Origin: an uncultured Saprospiraceae bacterium
Lineage (GTDB): Bacteria; Bacteroidota; Bacteroidia; Chitinophagales; Saprospiraceae
Direction: 5' to 3'
Length of the DNA: 64,000 bases
Assembly: GCA_905480605.1 (NCBI GenBank)
Contig: CAJQRD010000044.1
Coordinates: 36,769-100,768, forward strand
The notes beneath the pieces are model-generated. The model made no database searches and was not told the origin of the DNA. It saw only the letters and a list, made by a program, of their open reading frames with translations. Positions 62,319-64,000 of this stretch are shown in pieces. Each line of letters starts with the position of its first letter. Position 1 is the first letter of the stretch. The translations under genes and the position numbers were made by a program.

Positions 62319-62957
62319 ATGAATAATTGCTTTAAATGGATTTTAACTATTGTAATAATTCACAGTTCAATTGCTATTTATTCACAAGGTCTCTCTGACA
62401 GTGTTTACCACGAACGTTTGTTTTACACATGCAAAGCTTGGGGGCATTTTAAGTATTATCATTCTGAAGTTGCGAATGGCAATGTAAATTGGGATGAAGC
62501 CCTGATTGAAGCCATAGATGGTATAAAGGAATCTGAAGACAATACAGCTTTTAATAACGTATTGCTAACTATGTTTAATAAGGCTGGAGAGACAGTAATT
62601 GGTACAAACTTTATTCTCACAATTCCAGATTCTCTTAATAATAATTTGGATCGAGATTGGATATATAGTTCTATATTATCAGATTCTGTCCAATCCGTTT
62701 TAGATACAATAAGCCAAAGGTTTACTCCACAATACAGTGTATTAGTACCTAAAGGAAGTGCCGGTCAACCAGCTTTCTCCTCTGATGATACTTATTATAG
62801 TGGATCACTATACCCTGAAGAAAATATAAGATTATTAGGACTTTTCAGATATTGGAATATTATACATTACTTTTTTCCTTACAAATCTATAATGGATCAA
62901 AATTGGGATTCTACTTTAATGGAATTTATACCCATTATCGCTGAAGCTAATAAATAG
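62319..62957 (+). pseudogene. N-terminal piece of an S41-family peptidase, truncated
   Basis: Frame of about 212 residues started at ATG 62319 (MNNCFKWILTIVII, signal peptide ending YSQ). The sequence TCKAWGHFKYYHSEVANGNVNWDE and later LFRYWNIIHYFFPYKSIMDQNWD is the typical N-terminal region of Bacteroidota S41 (C-terminal processing-type) peptidases of about 700 residues. The PDZ and catalytic Ser-Lys domains are missing: the frame stops at EANK, and a palindrome starts on the next base. So the gene was cut, probably by rearrangement with mobile DNA. The fragment cannot be catalytic. Confidence 0.75.
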
Positions 62958-62992
62958 GACTTCGTGTGGTCGGCACGACCAAACATGAAGTC
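62958..62992. repeat. Imperfect palindrome at the S41 truncation point
   Basis: GACTTC-GTGT-GGTCG pairs with CGACC-AAACAT-GAAGTC around a GCA loop. It begins directly after the stop codon of the truncated gene, as an element end would. Confidence 0.55.
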
Positions 62993-63208
62993 TATGTTGA
63001 ACTAAGTCGTTAGCTAGATGTAAACCGAATTATATTTCGAGATAGAAATGTATAAAGTTGATACGTAGTTGTTGTAAAGTTACAAAACCAAAGCATTCAA
63101 GAGCTATGTTTATTGCAAAAAGTAATTTTACCGAGGGCGTGAACAGAAATTGATCTTAATATTATTGTCTTGAATTTAGTATGCCCATAAATGCAAAAAG
63201 CAAGTTGA

Positions 63209-63394
63209 TTAAAGCGAGTGTCTGTTTTCATAATTACTTGTATTATTGGGAGGTCCTCTTGTCGCATGTATTTCACCGATAAATACTAATTTTCCTTTTT
63301 TACAATTTGGACATTGATCTACAACAAGCCCTTTTTCTAACCAGATAGTTTTGTAGTCTTTAGAACTCTTTTTCGATGTTGGAAATAATTTCAT
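63209..63394 (-). pseudogene. C-terminal fragment of a transposase (IS91-like zinc ribbon end)
   Basis: Frame of 61 residues reading VVDQCPNCKKGKLVFIGEIHATRGPPN. The CPNCKKG pair and the RGPP end resemble the C-terminus of IS91-type transposases, which close with CPxC...RGPP. No catalytic part is present in this frame. It could also be the end of another zinc-ribbon protein. The surrounding debris supports a mobile-element remnant. Confidence 0.4.
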
Positions 63395-63410
63395 TTTCCA
63401 TGAACTGTGT

Positions 63411-63656
63411 AATATTCCAAAATGTCTAATTCTAATTGAAGAGTTTCTTAAACCTCTTGAAATTAGTGCCTACCGTTTATCTAAGGAAATTGGAATTCCT
63501 TAAACCAGAATCACAGCCAATACTGTATTAAGATTATCGAAGTTATTTGGGAATAGTGCAAAGTTTTGGTTAGGTCTTCAGAATGATTTTGATATTGAAG
63601 AAGGGAACAAGAATTTAAAAATTAAACTTTCAAAAATTGAAACTGTCTCAGTGTAA
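63411..63656 (+). pseudogene. higA: Broken HigA-type antitoxin gene
   Basis: In one frame the sequence reads NIPKCLILIEEFLKPLEIS, AYRLSKEIGIP, a TAA at 63501-63503, then TRITANTVLRLSKLFGNSAKFWLGLQNDFDIEEGN. This is the HTH_3/XRE-type HigA antidote fold. The first helix region is clear, but about ten residues between TRI and TANTVLRL (normally SQIIxGKRSI) are missing, and the in-frame stop breaks the DNA-binding helix-turn-helix. No HigB toxin gene is present upstream. The gene is dead, and any regulation it gave is lost. Confidence 0.75.
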
Positions 63657-63745
63657 ATCATGTGAGGACTTTATAAGTAACACCTACTGATCATGATCAT
63701 CACGACTCAAATTTTGTTAAAATTTGACAACTTTACTTCTTGGCT

Positions 63746-63791
63746 ATTTCGGTCTAACCATGCCACTCATTTCGGAGTAACCGTGCCACTC
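63746..63791. repeat. Two tandem 23-bp direct repeats (transposase-binding type)
   Basis: ATTTCGGTCTAACCATGCC... (63746-63768) and ATTTCGGAGTAACCGTGCC... (63769-63791) differ at three positions and lie head to tail. Multiple end repeats of this size are typical of IS21-family insertion sequences. Confidence 0.6.
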
Positions 63792-63866
63792 TAAAGATCA
63801 AGTAATGATAGTTGATTTTTAGTTATTTAACAATACCTTTTCTCAATGATTCACCTTTTAGTGTAT

Positions 63867-63911
63867 AATGGCGCACCATTGACCCCCTTAATGGCGCAAG
63901 CTGACCCCCCT
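63867..63911. repeat. Second pair of tandem repeats (AATGGCGCA...TGACCCCC)
   Basis: 63867-63889 and 63890-63911 share AATGGCGCA and TGACCCCC. Their sequence differs from the pair at 63746-63791, so two different IS elements, or ends of one element and of another, meet here. Confidence 0.6.
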
Positions 63912-63975
63912 AAGAATCAGAAGTTAGAATAAAGGTAAAAATTATATTTAAGAACTTTTTCTTAAGCTTTTTCCC

Positions 63976-64000
63976 ATGAGCTCTAGCCTAGAACATTTGG
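63976..64000 (+). CDS. Possible start of an ORF running out of the window
   Basis: ATG at 63976 is followed by an open frame (MSSSLEHL) to the window edge. It lies after the IS21-like repeats and could begin a transposase gene. Only 8 codons are visible, so nothing more can be said. Confidence 0.2.

Noticed and set aside
1..64000. CRISPR array, tRNA or rRNA genes
   Set aside because: No regularly spaced repeats and no tRNA-like cloverleaf or rRNA segment was noticed on reading both strands; a tRNAscan-SE or Infernal run would settle it.

Overview
The window looks like an AT-rich chromosome segment of a member of the Bacteroidota. The supports are a type IX secretion (T9SS) subunit gene (porQ), several secreted proteins that end in the T9SS C-terminal sorting domain (an FPNP-type motif followed by a short beta domain), Bacteroidota-type families (DUF2723, DUF4175, bacterial GGGP synthase), promoter-like TAnnTTTG boxes close to start codons, and few Shine-Dalgarno sequences. 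The genus cannot be told from the sequence. No rRNA, tRNA or CRISPR array was seen.

Layout. 1-8.8 kb: the 3' end of dinB, a palindromic repeat cluster, then a minus-strand run (M28 peptidase, rpiB, DUF2723 glycosyltransferase, porQ, MORN lipoprotein) and a PDZ protein. 8.8-13.1 kb: pabB with a pabC-like gene, then an NhaC-family antiporter paired with a sulfur amino acid PLP enzyme. 13.3-16.4 kb: cupin, a miniature T9SS cargo, an FkbM methyltransferase and two gene-poor gaps. 16.4-20.6 kb: DUF4175 protein, RsbW-like ATPase and ybeY. 20.8-24.2 kb: secreted M14 carboxypeptidase, MBL hydrolase and a decayed T9SS protein. 24.3-41.4 kb: mostly housekeeping genes (sucB, aspS, a polyprenyl synthase, GGGP synthase, rsgA, an RND exporter, rnhB, hemW, a BamA-like protein) with secreted thioredoxin and TPR proteins. 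41.4-46.5 kb: three tandem secreted arylsulfotransferase-family genes. 46.6-48.7 kb: ppiD. 49.1-56.2 kb: a minus-strand surface polysaccharide cluster (class III aminotransferase, beta-helix lipoprotein, Wzy-like polymerase, manC, a frameshifted glycosyltransferase, a thioredoxin-like lipoprotein). 56.4-61.5 kb: a thioredoxin protein with a decayed tandem copy, a hypothetical gene, radA and an unrecognised gene. 61.5-64 kb: a decay zone with a truncated S41 protease, a transposase tail, a broken higA antitoxin gene and two pairs of direct repeats that resemble IS21-type ends.

The common theme is cell-envelope traffic: protein export and folding (PorQ, PpiD, BamA-like, DUF2723), T9SS cargo (M14 peptidase, TlpA-like protein, three sulfotransferase-like proteins, a 50-residue mini-cargo) and surface glycan synthesis. 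The least explained items are the triplicated arylsulfotransferase operon, a plus-strand terminator that no plus-strand gene accounts for, a 7-A tract that breaks a glycosyltransferase, palindromic repeats near dinB and a possible small mobile element near 34.7 kb. I found no clear new defence system; the right edge is mobile-element debris.
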